Shown in pieces: positions 47,461 through 55,286 of a DNA stretch of 64,000 nucleotides. Below the pieces are notes generated by a model that did not search any database, had not been told where the DNA came from, and saw only the letters and a program-made list of their open reading frames with translations. How positions within the stretch are numbered: position 1 is the first letter of the stretch; every line of letters begins with the position of its first letter. The DNA is from Thalassovita litoralis (GTDB taxonomy: Bacteria > Pseudomonadota > Alphaproteobacteria > Rhodobacterales > Rhodobacteraceae). The stretch is from positions 1 through 64,000 of the forward strand of contig NZ_FXTO01000011.1 of the NCBI RefSeq assembly GCF_900182725.1. The letters are read 5' to 3'. The position numbers were made by a program, and so were the translations under genes.

Positions 47461-47812
47461 TGTTCCGGTCCTCTCTGCTCAGGATATCTTGCAGACAGAA
47501 CATTTGGCACGATTTTCGGTTCCCGCAAGAGCGGCTCACCCTTGCGTGAACTTTCGGCAAACCCTTGCTTATAAAGGGTATTTTCTGGATTTTCAGGCAA
47601 AAAGAAGGGCAGCGGGCCTATCTGGAAGCCACGCCGCCCAAAAGGGGAAGGGTAACGGTAAAGACAAATCGTCCCGGCCCGCTCATCTCGGGCCGCCACT
47701 ACATTTACCACGCTGCCGCAGTTGCCCGCGCCTGCCAAGCACGCAATCACAGGGCGGCCGTTTTGGGCCGCTTCCCGCTCAAATTGCTGTCCGCTTAGCA
47801 GAAACATGCCGA
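47461..47812. other. 352-base gap without a recognisable gene
   Basis: Open frames exist on both strands but none has a ribosome site with coding-like composition. The part nearest to the lipoprotein gene presumably holds its promoter. A short inverted repeat ACCCTT/AAGGGT at 47561-47579 is seen. Nothing else could be supported. Confidence 0.4.
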
Positions 47813-48211
47813 TCACCAATCCTCGTCTTCGTCTTCTTCGTCATCGAAGTCGTCAAAAGCATCGCCGCCGGTAAAGGCCTCGGGGAACGACGCGCGTGCG
47901 ACGGCTTCGTCAATGACCAGCAGCGTGTCATAGCTTTTCGGATCGAAATCTTCTTCGACGGCCTTCACCTCGCGCCCAAGCAACCAGCTAAGCCGCCCGG
48001 CATCCAGATTGCCCCGCTCGAACGGTTCATCCCCGAAATGTTCCCAAAGCGCGGTCATAAAGGCCAGATCGGCGCGACGATCCACGGCCTTGCGGTCGCG
48101 ATAGCGTTCCAGGCGCTTCAACGGGGTAACGCCCTTGGGATTGGCGCGACGAATGGTGAATTGAAAATCGGTGCCGGGCATACGGCCCGGAAATCCGCGG
48201 TGCTTCAGCAT
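47813..48211 (-). CDS. conserved small protein with acidic C-terminus (132 aa)
   Basis: Not a named family to my knowledge. The protein starts with a basic, Arg-rich portion (MLKHRGFPGRMPGTDFQFTIRR; LKRLERYRDRKAVDRRADLAFM), then helices around WEHFGDEP and SWLLGREV, and ends in an extremely acidic tail (DAFDDFDDEEDEDEDW). No signal peptide or membrane segment. The charge asymmetry suggests binding to a nucleic acid or a basic partner. It lies in the pccB-to-pccA interval, transcribed in the same direction as both. Confidence 0.6.
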   Translation of the reverse strand: MLKHRGFPGRMPGTDFQFTIRRANPKGVTPLKRLERYRDRKAVDRRADLAFMTALWEHFGDEPFERGNLDAGRLSWLLGREVKAVEEDFDPKSYDTLLVIDEAVARASFPEAFTGGDAFDDFDDEEDEDEDW

Positions 48212-48289
48212 GGGCGTTCTCCATGACCAGCATCGCGGCGGGTCAGATCGGGCGACACCGCCCGATCTGCCTGCGTAAAGGGCTGGCCC

Positions 48290-48430
48290 TTACTTGTATT
48301 TCCCGGTGTAAACCGGCTCTTGGCTGATCGGCTCAGGCTCGACCACCACAAATTCTTCTTGCGGTGCGGCGCACGCGGCCAAGTAGGCAACGCTGCACAG
48401 CGACAGCACGACTTTGAAGACGTTCGACAT
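48290..48430 (-). CDS. very small lipoprotein (46 aa)
   Basis: A 46-codon gene below usual length cut-offs. It reads MSNVFKVVLSLCSVAYLAAC, a good lipoprotein signal with lipobox LAAC (Cys20), followed by a Pro/Glu-rich tail VVVEPEPISQEPVYTGKYK. An excellent ribosome site (AGGAGAAGCAG) precedes the ATG, and codon use resembles the neighbours. The mature peptide is only about 27 residues long, so it is a surface or periplasmic tether rather than an enzyme. It lies in the pccB-pccA interval. Confidence 0.65.
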   Translation of the reverse strand: MSNVFKVVLSLCSVAYLAACAAPQEEFVVVEPEPISQEPVYTGKYK

Positions 48431-48644
48431 CTGCTTCTCCTGTTATCTGTTACTTGTAAACCGGGGGGATTTTCCCCCGACTGCCTCATGAACGAGAATT
48501 GGGCAGCGCTTACGCCACCCACAGGAATCATAACCGAACTGACACTCGAAAGATATTGGCACCCGCCAAGGTTGGCAGGCTGTGACTCGAAAGCCTCAAA
48601 ACCACAGAAACATGAAGAACGTGCCGCAACATCTTGTGGGTGCA

Positions 48645-49052
48645 TTAAAACCCCTCCCAGATGCAGAGCCCGTTTTCAATGCGATAAGCCTCGAAAAACT
48701 GGATGATGTCAGCGTCAGCAACGCCGAACGCGACAGGCTGGGACGCCAGCGAAATAACCACCTGATCCACCGCCTGCCCTGCCTGTGACAACCGGGGCAG
48801 CGCCACCTGCGCACACAGGGACGGCAAATCCTGCTCGACCTTGGCAAAGCTCACACCTTCGGCAAGCGCCGGGGCGACAAACCGGAACCGCGCCCACAGC
48901 GCCCCATCGGGCTGTGGCTCTACGAAATATTCCTGTAACTGAATCGACAGACCAGAGGGCACGGCGGGAGCCTCCTCTTGCCCCGCTGCCGTGGCCACGC
49001 TTGCCAACAGGCACCCCTGAAGCGCGGCGAATGTCCGAGTCGCCTTATTCAT
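48645..49052 (-). CDS. exported protein, DUF6497-like
   Basis: A 135-residue protein with a signal peptide (residues 1-23, ending ATAAGQ). The mature protein contains PSGLSIQLQEYFVEPQPDGALWARFRFVAPAL, two Cys (SLCAQ and GLCIWE) that may pair, and V-D-Q-V-V-I-S-L-A, P-V-A-F-G-V-A-D-A-D and F-F-E-A-Y-R blocks seen in the Rhodobacteraceae family that I recall as DUF6497. The ATG at 49052 lies inside the end of the upstream gene (8-base overlap) with AGGG before it, indicating coupling. Function unknown. Confidence 0.65.
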   Translation of the reverse strand: MNKATRTFAALQGCLLASVATAAGQEEAPAVPSGLSIQLQEYFVEPQPDGALWARFRFVAPALAEGVSFAKVEQDLPSLCAQVALPRLSQAGQAVDQVVISLASQPVAFGVADADIIQFFEAYRIENGLCIWEGF

Positions 49053-49398
49053 AGCAAACCCTGCGACCATACGCCACCCACCGGGAACGATTCTTTCCAT
49101 CCGTTAGCATTTCGCGCAACTTTGCTTCACATTCAGCTTTTGGAAAGGGTTTTCGCGCAACCTGCCCCCCGGCAATTACGCGCAGCCCTTGCCCCACCTC
49201 TTCGACCCGTACAACCGGGGAAAAGCCGGGTAAGCGCTGCAAAAGACGCCACATGTCTTGGCGCACCTGCACGGCCAATCGCTGTTTACCGCATCGCGGC
49301 AACACCGCTTCGACCGACAGATCGAACCGCACCGGCAGGCGGCGCGCCAGCGTCAGCGCTCCGTCTTCCCGCAGGATATGCCACTCGGTCCGGCTCAT
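49045..49398 (-). CDS. conserved hypothetical protein (117 aa)
   Basis: A 117-residue basic protein without signal peptide. It shows EWHILREDGALTLARRLPVRFDL as a first strand pair, then LPRCGKQRLAVQVRQDMWRLLQRLPGFSPVVRVEEVGQGLRVIAGGQV, and ends YGRRVCYE. The second half alternates Arg-rich helices and strands. Family not recognised; such proteins appear in other Roseobacter-type genomes near pcc genes, from memory. Its stop overlaps the next gene's start by eight bases. The repeat copy D lies just upstream. Confidence 0.6.
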   Translation of the reverse strand: MSRTEWHILREDGALTLARRLPVRFDLSVEAVLPRCGKQRLAVQVRQDMWRLLQRLPGFSPVVRVEEVGQGLRVIAGGQVARKPFPKAECEAKLREMLTDGKNRSRWVAYGRRVCYE

Positions 49399-49438
49399 GC
49401 TCCGCCCATTCCATACCGATCACACAAGGCGACCGGCC

Positions 49439-49460
49439 TTTCATCTTGCGTTAAATACGT
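49439..49460 (-). repeat. dispersed intergenic repeat, copy D (diverged), with GC hairpin
   Basis: On the minus strand: ACGTATTT-AAC-GCAAGATGAAA, the first four bases differing from the other copies. A perfect hairpin GTGGGGGC (49468-49475) / GCCCCCAC (49481-49488) follows on the side of pccB, the same architecture as copy C. It lies between pccB and the 117-aa gene. Confidence 0.7.
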
Positions 49461-49511
49461 CCGGGCTGTGGGGGCCATCAGCCCCCACGTTTCCCGGCTG
49501 ACACACCCACC

Positions 49512-51044
49512 TTACAGCGGGATATTGTCGTGCTTTTTCCACGGGTTCGTCAGCTTCTTGTTGCGCAAGCTGGCAAAGGCCCGGCTGACCCGGCGGCGGG
49601 TCGAATGCGGCATGATCACCTCGTCGATGAAACCACGCTCGGCCGCTTTGAACGGGTTGGCAAAGTTCTTTTCGTATTCTGCCGTATGCGCCGCGATTTT
49701 CTCAGCGTCGCCCAGATCAACACGGTGGATAATCTCGGTCGCGCCTTTCGCGCCCATCACCGCGATTTCCGCAGTCGGCCACGCGTAGTTGAAATCGCCA
49801 CGCAGGTGCTTGGATGCCATCACGTCATAGGCGCCGCCGTATGCCTTGCGGGTGATCACGGTAACTTTTGGCACCGTGGCTTCGCCATAGGCAAACAGCA
49901 GCTTCGCGCCGTGCTTGATAACGCCGCCGTATTCCTGCGACGTCCCCGGCAGGAAGCCCGGCACATCCACCAGCGTCAGGATCGGAATTTCAAACGCATC
50001 GCAGAAGCGGACGAAACGGGCGGCTTTGCGGCTGCTGTCAATATCCAGACATCCCGCCAGAACCATCGGCTGATTTGCCACCACACCCACGCTCTGTCCT
50101 TCCAGACGGATAAAGCCCGTGATGATGTTTTTCGCGTAATCTTCCTGAATTTCGTAGAAATCCGCCTCGTCCGCGATTTTCAGGATCAGCTCCTTCATAT
50201 CATACGGGGTGTTGGCGTTTTCCGGCACCAGCGTATCCAGCGAGGCCTCGACCCGACCGGGTTCATCAAAGAACGGACGCACGGGCGGTTTTTCGCGGTT
50301 GTTCAGCGGCAGGAAATCGACCAGGCGGCGCACTTCGGCCAATGCCTCGACATCGTTTTCAAACGCGCCATCCGCAACCGACGATTTCTTGGTATGGGTG
50401 CTGGCCCCGCCCAGTTCTTCGGCGGTCACAACCTCGTTCGTCACGGTTTTCACCACGTCAGGGCCGGTCACGAACATGTAGGAGCTGTCTTTGACCATAA
50501 AGATGAAGTCGGTCATCGCGGGCGAATACACGGCCCCACCAGCGCACGGCCCCATGATCACCGAAATCTGCGGCACCACGCCCGAGGCCATGATGTTGCG
50601 CTGGAACACTTCGGCATAGCCCGCCAGCGATGCCACGCCTTCCTGAATCCGCGCCCCGCCAGAATCGTTCAACCCGATCACAGGCGCACCGTTCTGCATT
50701 GCCATGTCCATGATCTTGCAAATCTTCTGGGCGTGGGTTTCCGACAGCGAGCCACCGAACACGGTGAAATCCTGACTGAACACATACACCATGCGGCCAT
50801 TGATCGTACCCCAGCCGGTGATAACACCATCGCCCGCAGGTTTTTGTTTTTCCATGCCAAAATCGGTACAGCGGTGCGACACGAACATGTCGAACTCTTC
50901 AAAGCTGTCTTCGTCCAGCAGCAGTTCGATACGTTCACGCGCAGTCAGCTTGCCCTTGGCGTGCTGGCTGTCGATGCGCTTTTGCCCCCCGCCCAGACGG
51001 GCATCGGCGCGGCGGTCTTCCAGTTCCTGGAGGATATCTTTCAT
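49512..51044 (-). CDS. pccB: propionyl-CoA carboxylase beta subunit (carboxyltransferase)
   Basis: Transfers CO2 from biotin to propionyl-CoA, forming methylmalonyl-CoA. The 510 residues are the normal length. Conserved parts are [20 protein letters not shown] at the N-terminus, [42 protein letters not shown] (acyl-CoA oxyanion site) and, in the C-terminal half, [24 protein letters not shown] with the biotin oxyanion Gly/Ala pair. AAGGGG precedes the ATG at 51044; the open frame extends further upstream but into the TTTGC-rich promoter. Divergent from the MFS gene. Confidence 0.95.
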   Translation of the reverse strand: MKDILQELEDRRADARLGGGQKRIDSQHAKGKLTARERIELLLDEDSFEEFDMFVSHRCTDFGMEKQKPAGDGVITGWGTINGRMVYVFSQDFTVFGGSLSETHAQKICKIMDMAMQNGAPVIGLNDSGGARIQEGVASLAGYAEVFQRNIMASGVVPQISVIMGPCAGGAVYSPAMTDFIFMVKDSSYMFVTGPDVVKTVTNEVVTAEELGGASTHTKKSSVADGAFENDVEALAEVRRLVDFLPLNNREKPPVRPFFDEPGRVEASLDTLVPENANTPYDMKELILKIADEADFYEIQEDYAKNIITGFIRLEGQSVGVVANQPMVLAGCLDIDSSRKAARFVRFCDAFEIPILTLVDVPGFLPGTSQEYGGVIKHGAKLLFAYGEATVPKVTVITRKAYGGAYDVMASKHLRGDFNYAWPTAEIAVMGAKGATEIIHRVDLGDAEKIAAHTAEYEKNFANPFKAAERGFIDEVIMPHSTRRRVSRAFASLRNKKLTNPWKKHDNIPL

Positions 51045-51110
51045 AACGGTCCCCTTCTGAATTGATACGGGTATAAGGCCACCTCTGGCAGTCGCAAAGA
51101 TGTTTTCGGC

Positions 51111-51165
51111 AAATTTGCAAAAATTTGGCAAGCAAATAAAAGCGAAACGCAAACATGCAAATTTC
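51111..51165 (-). promoter_or_regulatory. TTTGC-rich control region upstream of pccB (candidate PccR site)
   Basis: TTTGCAAA at 51114-51121 is flanked by further words of the same type on the minus strand (ATTTGCCG next to it, TTTGCTTG, TTTGCGTT and ATTTGCAT toward 51162). PccR of Rhodobacter sphaeroides is, as I recall, reported to bind TTTGCAAA-N4-TTTGCAAA before pccB. The spacing here is not exact, so the site is a candidate. The region also separates pccB from the divergent MFS gene. Confidence 0.5.
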
Positions 51166-51235
51166 CGTTACGTCAGCAAGCAATTTCCAGTGCCCCGAGT
51201 GGACAACCTGACGCACCCGTCCTATTCATTCGCAC

Positions 51236-52450
51236 ATGAACAGTAAGCCAGTGGTCCGCTATTTTAACAGGGCTACCCCACCACATCTGACGACACTGAT
51301 TTTCCTAGCCGGGCTGTCCGCCTTGGCGATGAATATCTTTCTGCCGTCGCTGCCCGGAATGGCCGCCTATTTTCAGGTGGATTATGCGTTTATGCAGCTT
51401 TCGGTCGCGCTGTATCTGGGGGTTAACGGGGCCTTGCAGATTTTCGTGGGGCCGCTTTCAGACAAATATGGCCGCCGCCCGATCATCCTGACCGGGGTCG
51501 GGCTGTTTTGTCTGGCAACCATCGGCTGCCTGCTGGCCACCAGCGGCACAATGTTTATGGTTTTCCGCATGTTACAAGCGGTGATCGCCGTGGCAATGGT
51601 GCTGTCCCGCGCCGTGGTGCGCGATATGGTTCCCGCGGACAAGGCTGCCTCGATGATGGGGTTTGTCACGATGGGCATGTCGCTGGTTCCCATGCTTGGC
51701 CCGGCCACCGGCGGATTTCTGGAAGAACACTTTGGCTGGCACGGCAGCTTTGTCGCCCTTTTGGTGCTGGGGATCATCATGTTCACCGTCGCATGGTTCG
51801 ATCTGGGTGAAACCGCCCCGAAAACCGACAACACGGTGCTGCAACAGTTCAAGGAATACCCCGAACTGCTAAAAGCCCCCCGGTTCTGGGGCTACTGCAT
51901 GGCCTCGGCCTTTGGCTCCGGGGCGTTCTTTGCTTACTTGGGCGGCGCGCCTTTTGTGGGGTTAACCGTCTACGGCATGAGCCCCGGCGAGCTGGGCCTG
52001 TATTTCGCGGCCCCCGGCATTGGCTACTTTTCCGGGAATTTCATATCGGGGACATTTTCCGCACGCGTCGGCATCAACCGCATGGTGCTGTGGGGCGCCA
52101 TGACTGTTGTGCTTGGCCTTTGCTTGTCCTTTGCCCTGAACCTAAGCGGCCACGGCTCTGCCGTCGCCTTCTTTGGCTGCATGGCATTCGTCGGGCTGGG
52201 CAATGGCATGACGATCCCCAACGCGACCGCCGGGATGCTGTCTGTGCGGCCCCATCTGGCCGGTACGGCATCCGGTCTGGGTGGCACGATGATGATCGGG
52301 GGCGGCGCGGCGCTTTCGGCGCTGGCCGGGGCGATGCTAAAACCCGGCTCGACAGAACTGCCCCTGCTGTCCATCATGATGGCAACCGCGCTCCTGTCGT
52401 TGGTATCAATCCTGTTCGTCATACACCGCGAACAACGGCTGGGCCTGTAA
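51236..52450 (+). CDS. Bcr/CflA-type MFS multidrug efflux transporter
   Basis: A 404-residue protein with twelve hydrophobic segments. The early motif GALQIFVGPLSDKYGRRPIILTGV is the MFS motif A (G-x-L-S-D-x-x-G-R-R) between helices 2 and 3, and the fourth to fifth helix region holds RMLQAVIAVAMVLSRAVVRDMVPADKAASMM, typical of drug:H+ antiporter-1 Bcr/CflA proteins. A physiological role connected with organic acids is possible because it lies between pccB and its probable regulator, but nothing in the sequence proves it. It shares a 191-base gap with pccB. Confidence 0.83.
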   Translation: MNSKPVVRYFNRATPPHLTTLIFLAGLSALAMNIFLPSLPGMAAYFQVDYAFMQLSVALYLGVNGALQIFVGPLSDKYGRRPIILTGVGLFCLATIGCLLATSGTMFMVFRMLQAVIAVAMVLSRAVVRDMVPADKAASMMGFVTMGMSLVPMLGPATGGFLEEHFGWHGSFVALLVLGIIMFTVAWFDLGETAPKTDNTVLQQFKEYPELLKAPRFWGYCMASAFGSGAFFAYLGGAPFVGLTVYGMSPGELGLYFAAPGIGYFSGNFISGTFSARVGINRMVLWGAMTVVLGLCLSFALNLSGHGSAVAFFGCMAFVGLGNGMTIPNATAGMLSVRPHLAGTASGLGGTMMIGGGAALSALAGAMLKPGSTELPLLSIMMATALLSLVSILFVIHREQRLGL

Positions 52451-52469
52451 CGCCCCTTGCTCCGGCAAT

Positions 52470-52507
52470 TTTGCAAAGCTAACCTGTATGCAAACCCTAT
52501 TTGCAAA
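52470..52507 (+). promoter_or_regulatory. TTTGCAAA words upstream of the regulator gene (candidate autoregulation)
   Basis: Two exact TTTGCAAA words (52470-52477 and 52500-52507) and a near match TATGCAAA (52487-52494) lie in the 71 bases between the MFS stop and the regulator start, the last one only 14 bases before the ATG. The near and last words are separated by five bases. This arrangement suggests the regulator controls its own gene. Confidence 0.5.
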
Positions 52508-52521
52508 CAGGCATATGCCAT

Positions 52522-53919
52522 ATGGCCACCCAAAAACTTTATGCCGGGGCAAAGCTGCGTGAAACCCGCACCCGCCTTGGCCTGACGCAAAAAGAATTCG
52601 CCGCCAAGCTGGGGGTGTCCCTGCCCTATCTGAACCAGATGGAAAACAACAACCGTCCGGTATCGACCACCGTGGTTCTGGCACTGGCGCAGGAATTTGG
52701 GTTCGACGTGACCGAGCTATCGACCGGAGATTCCGAACGTCTGGTTTCCGACATGCGCGAAGCGATGGCCGATCCCGTCTTTGCCGATGCCGCCCCGCCG
52801 CTGGCCGATCTGCGATTAACCGCCTCGAACGCGCCCGCACTGGCCCGCGCGTTTCTGGACCTGCACCGCGCCTATCGCCAGACCCACGAACGGCTGGCGT
52901 CACTGGACGAAGCATTAGGCCGCGAAGACAGCCGCACCCAGCCATCCCCCTGGGACGAGGTGCGCGATTTCTTTCACTATTGCGACAACTACATTGATGC
53001 CGTGGACCGCGCCGCCGAACATTTCGCCCAAGGGGCCGGGGATCAGGGTATTCGCGCCCATGCCAGCCGCGCGTTACGGGCTGCGGGGATTACCCTCCGG
53101 ATGGACGATAACGCCCCAACCCGTCATTATGACCGCGATAGCCGCACGCTGTCGCTATCCTCGCGCGCACTGCCGGAAACCCAGACCTTTCAGCTATTGC
53201 TGCAAATCGCCCTGCTGCATCAGGACAAATTGCTAGAGGCGACGCTGGATCTGGCCCGTTTTCAATCAGACGAGGCCCGCTCGATCGCCAAAATCGGTCT
53301 GGCCAATTATTTTGCCGGGGCGGCATTGATGCCCTATACCCGTTTTCTGAAAGCCGCACAGGACAGCCGTCACGATCTGGAATTGCTGGCCCATCATTTC
53401 GGTGCCTCCATCGAACAGGTGGCCCATCGCCTGTCTACACTGCAACGCCCCAACGCCAAGGGCATTCCGTTCTTTTTCGTCCGTGTCGATCAGGCCGGGA
53501 CGATCACCAAACGCCATTCCGCTACCCGCCTGCAATTTGCTCGTTTCGGCGGGGCCTGCCCTTTGTGGAACGTGCATCAGGCCTTTGAAACACCGGGGCG
53601 TTTTCTGCGGCAACTGGCCGAAACCCCAGACGGGGTGCGCTATATCAGTCTGGCCCGCGATGTGTCCAAACCCGGCGGCAGTTTCGGCGCACCCGTCCGC
53701 CGATTTGCCATTTCGCTGGGCTGCGAGGTCCGCCACGCCACGGATCTGGTTTATGCCGACGATCTGGACCTGTCCAATCCCCGCGCCTATGAACCCATCG
53801 GCATTTCCTGCCGCATTTGCGAGCGTAAAAATTGCCATCAGCGATCCGTTCCCCCGCTAGAACGCCGCCTGACCATTGATGCCGACGAACGCGGCGTCCT
53901 GCCGTATCGGGTGGACTGA
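52522..53919 (+). CDS. pccR: short-chain fatty acyl-CoA regulator PccR (ScfR family)
   Basis: A 465-residue transcription factor. Residues about 10-65 form an XRE-type helix-turn-helix (RETRTRLGLTQKEFAAKLGVSLPYLNQMENNNRPVS split over two helices). The middle is an IrrE-like segment (from about 180 to 260), and the C-terminus has the ScfR Cys motif ISCRICERKNCHQR with PPLERRL. In Rhodobacter sphaeroides PccR activates pccB in response to propionyl-CoA. Genome context (mutase, pccA, pccB) supports the same role. TTTGCAAA words lie in front of both this gene and pccB. Its TGA overlaps the next ATG (TGATG). Confidence 0.87.
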   Translation: MATQKLYAGAKLRETRTRLGLTQKEFAAKLGVSLPYLNQMENNNRPVSTTVVLALAQEFGFDVTELSTGDSERLVSDMREAMADPVFADAAPPLADLRLTASNAPALARAFLDLHRAYRQTHERLASLDEALGREDSRTQPSPWDEVRDFFHYCDNYIDAVDRAAEHFAQGAGDQGIRAHASRALRAAGITLRMDDNAPTRHYDRDSRTLSLSSRALPETQTFQLLLQIALLHQDKLLEATLDLARFQSDEARSIAKIGLANYFAGAALMPYTRFLKAAQDSRHDLELLAHHFGASIEQVAHRLSTLQRPNAKGIPFFFVRVDQAGTITKRHSATRLQFARFGGACPLWNVHQAFETPGRFLRQLAETPDGVRYISLARDVSKPGGSFGAPVRRFAISLGCEVRHATDLVYADDLDLSNPRAYEPIGISCRICERKNCHQRSVPPLERRLTIDADERGVLPYRVD

Positions 53920-54740
53920 TGCGGCGTCTGGTGTTTCGCCTGACCCTGCTGGCGGGCCTGTTGCTGGCCGCAATCGCCGCCGCGTCACAGGCCGAACGCT
54001 GGGCATTGTACCCGTTCGATCCACGCCACCAGACCCCGGCGCAGGCCGGACTGCCCCAAATCAGCGAAACCCGCCTGACCACCCCCGACGACGAAACCCT
54101 GATCGTCTGGACCGCCCCGCCGCACCCCGGCAAGCCGGTGATCCTGTATTTTCACGGCAATTCCGGCAATCTGGCCAGCCGCGCCGGGCGCTTCCGGCAT
54201 TTCCTGTCACAAGGCTATGGGCTGGTTGCCCCGGCCTATCGTGGATCGTCTGGCAGCAGCGGCACCCCAACCGAACATTCCCTGATCTCTGACGCAACCC
54301 AAGTCGCCAGCCATAGCGACTGGCCCGGCTGGCCCGCCCATCCCGGACCGATCATTGCCTATGGCGAAAGCCTTGGCACGGCGGTCACACTGGGGCTTTT
54401 GTCGAACACCGACACGCCACCCGATGCGATCATCCTCGAAGCGCCCTTTACCTCGATTCAGGCGTTGGCCGAAAAACACTATCCCGCGCTGGCCCCCTAT
54501 ATCTCTTACCTGAAAAACCAGTGGCCGACACTGGACCGCGCCCGAACCTATCTGCGCCAACCGCTGCTGATCCTGCACGGTACACAAGACGAACTGATTC
54601 CCACCGACATGGGCCGCGCGATCCACGCCGCCGCCCCCTCGCCTGACAAAACCTTGCTGATCGTCCCCGGTGCGGGCCATACCGATTTGTGGCGCAGCGA
54701 CACCCTGCCAAAGCTATGGCGCTTTCTGAACGCGCAATAG
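53919..54740 (+). CDS. membrane-anchored alpha/beta-hydrolase (ABHD13/17-like)
   Basis: A 273-residue serine hydrolase with an N-terminal signal-anchor (RLVFRLTLLAGLLLAAIAAA). HGNSGN (residues about 75-80) is the oxyanion motif and GESLGTAV carries the Ser nucleophile; acid and base are in HGTQDELIP and GAGHTDLW. Similar proteins (BEM46/ABHD13/ABHD17 type) act on palmitoyl-proteins or lipids, with the active site outside the cytoplasmic membrane here. Start overlaps the pccR stop, so it may be co-expressed, although a link with propionyl-CoA metabolism is not evident. Confidence 0.8.
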   Translation: MRRLVFRLTLLAGLLLAAIAAASQAERWALYPFDPRHQTPAQAGLPQISETRLTTPDDETLIVWTAPPHPGKPVILYFHGNSGNLASRAGRFRHFLSQGYGLVAPAYRGSSGSSGTPTEHSLISDATQVASHSDWPGWPAHPGPIIAYGESLGTAVTLGLLSNTDTPPDAIILEAPFTSIQALAEKHYPALAPYISYLKNQWPTLDRARTYLRQPLLILHGTQDELIPTDMGRAIHAAAPSPDKTLLIVPGAGHTDLWRSDTLPKLWRFLNAQ

Positions 54741-54755
54741 CCCCCCCGGACACAC

Positions 54756-54784
54756 AAAAAGACGGCGCAAAACCCTGCGCCGTC
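54756..54784 (-). terminator. rho-independent terminator of the DUF465 gene
   Basis: GACGGCGCA (54761-54769) pairs with TGCGCCGTC (54776-54784), nine pairs with a six-base loop. On the minus strand TTTTT follows directly, so it ends the DUF465 transcript; it could also slow the opposing hydrolase transcript. Confidence 0.75.
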
Positions 54785-54811
54785 CCATTATTCACCGGAA
54801 TTTTGCCGCCG

Positions 54812-55048
54812 TCACTCTGACAGCATCCCCCAGATTTCGTCTTTCAGTGCCGCCCGCCGCTTGCGCAGATCGGTTTCCGCCAGTTGCTCAATCGGCTCCA
54901 CGTTGGTTTCGGCCCGATGAACAGCGCGGTTCAGCTCGTGATACTCTTCCGCCAGCTTTGCGAAATGCGCATTTTCCTGCTTCAGGGCGCTGATCTTGTC
55001 GGCGTGTTCGGGGAATTCCTCGTGCAGTTCATGAGGGGTGTTTGACAT
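54812..55048 (-). CDS. YdcH/DUF465-family protein
   Basis: A 78-residue, highly charged, all-helical protein. HELHEEFPEHADKISALKQENAHFAKLAEEYHELNRAVHRAE is the DUF465 signature (with the H-x-L and Y-x-x-L-N pattern), followed by TDLRKRRAALKDEIWGML. Members are widespread small cytoplasmic proteins predicted to form coiled-coil dimers; their role is unknown. A terminator closes it. It stands alone between the hydrolase gene and the betA end. Confidence 0.85.
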   Translation of the reverse strand: MSNTPHELHEEFPEHADKISALKQENAHFAKLAEEYHELNRAVHRAETNVEPIEQLAETDLRKRRAALKDEIWGMLSE

Positions 55049-55286
55049 CGCGCGGTCTCCTTTAACTCGATTGCACCAGACCGTAATCCACCGTCACGGC
55101 CTGTACTTTGACACGGATCAATCTGCGCCGTTTTCCACCCCGCTCCCCGTCACTCTTTCGTCAGAAACACCTATCCGAAAGTCAGTCGTTCTGAACCAAT
55201 ACCCCCGGAGACCAGCCACCGCCCTGCGCCTCTTTCTGGTTCAAATATCCATTGCACCACAGTTGCGCCCCGGTCCCCGGTCACTG

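Noticed and set aside
47118-47819. Minus-strand frame through the gap between the 132-aa gene and pccA
   Set aside because: It crosses the 68-aa lipoprotein gene in another frame and runs into pccA's start. The part in the gap has no family, no ribosome site and mixed composition, so it is more likely non-coding.
55049-55286. Gap between the DUF465 gene and betA, with a GGTTCAAAT that resembles a tRNA T-arm
   Set aside because: No acceptor or anticodon stem can be formed around it, and no promoter, gene or repeat could be supported.
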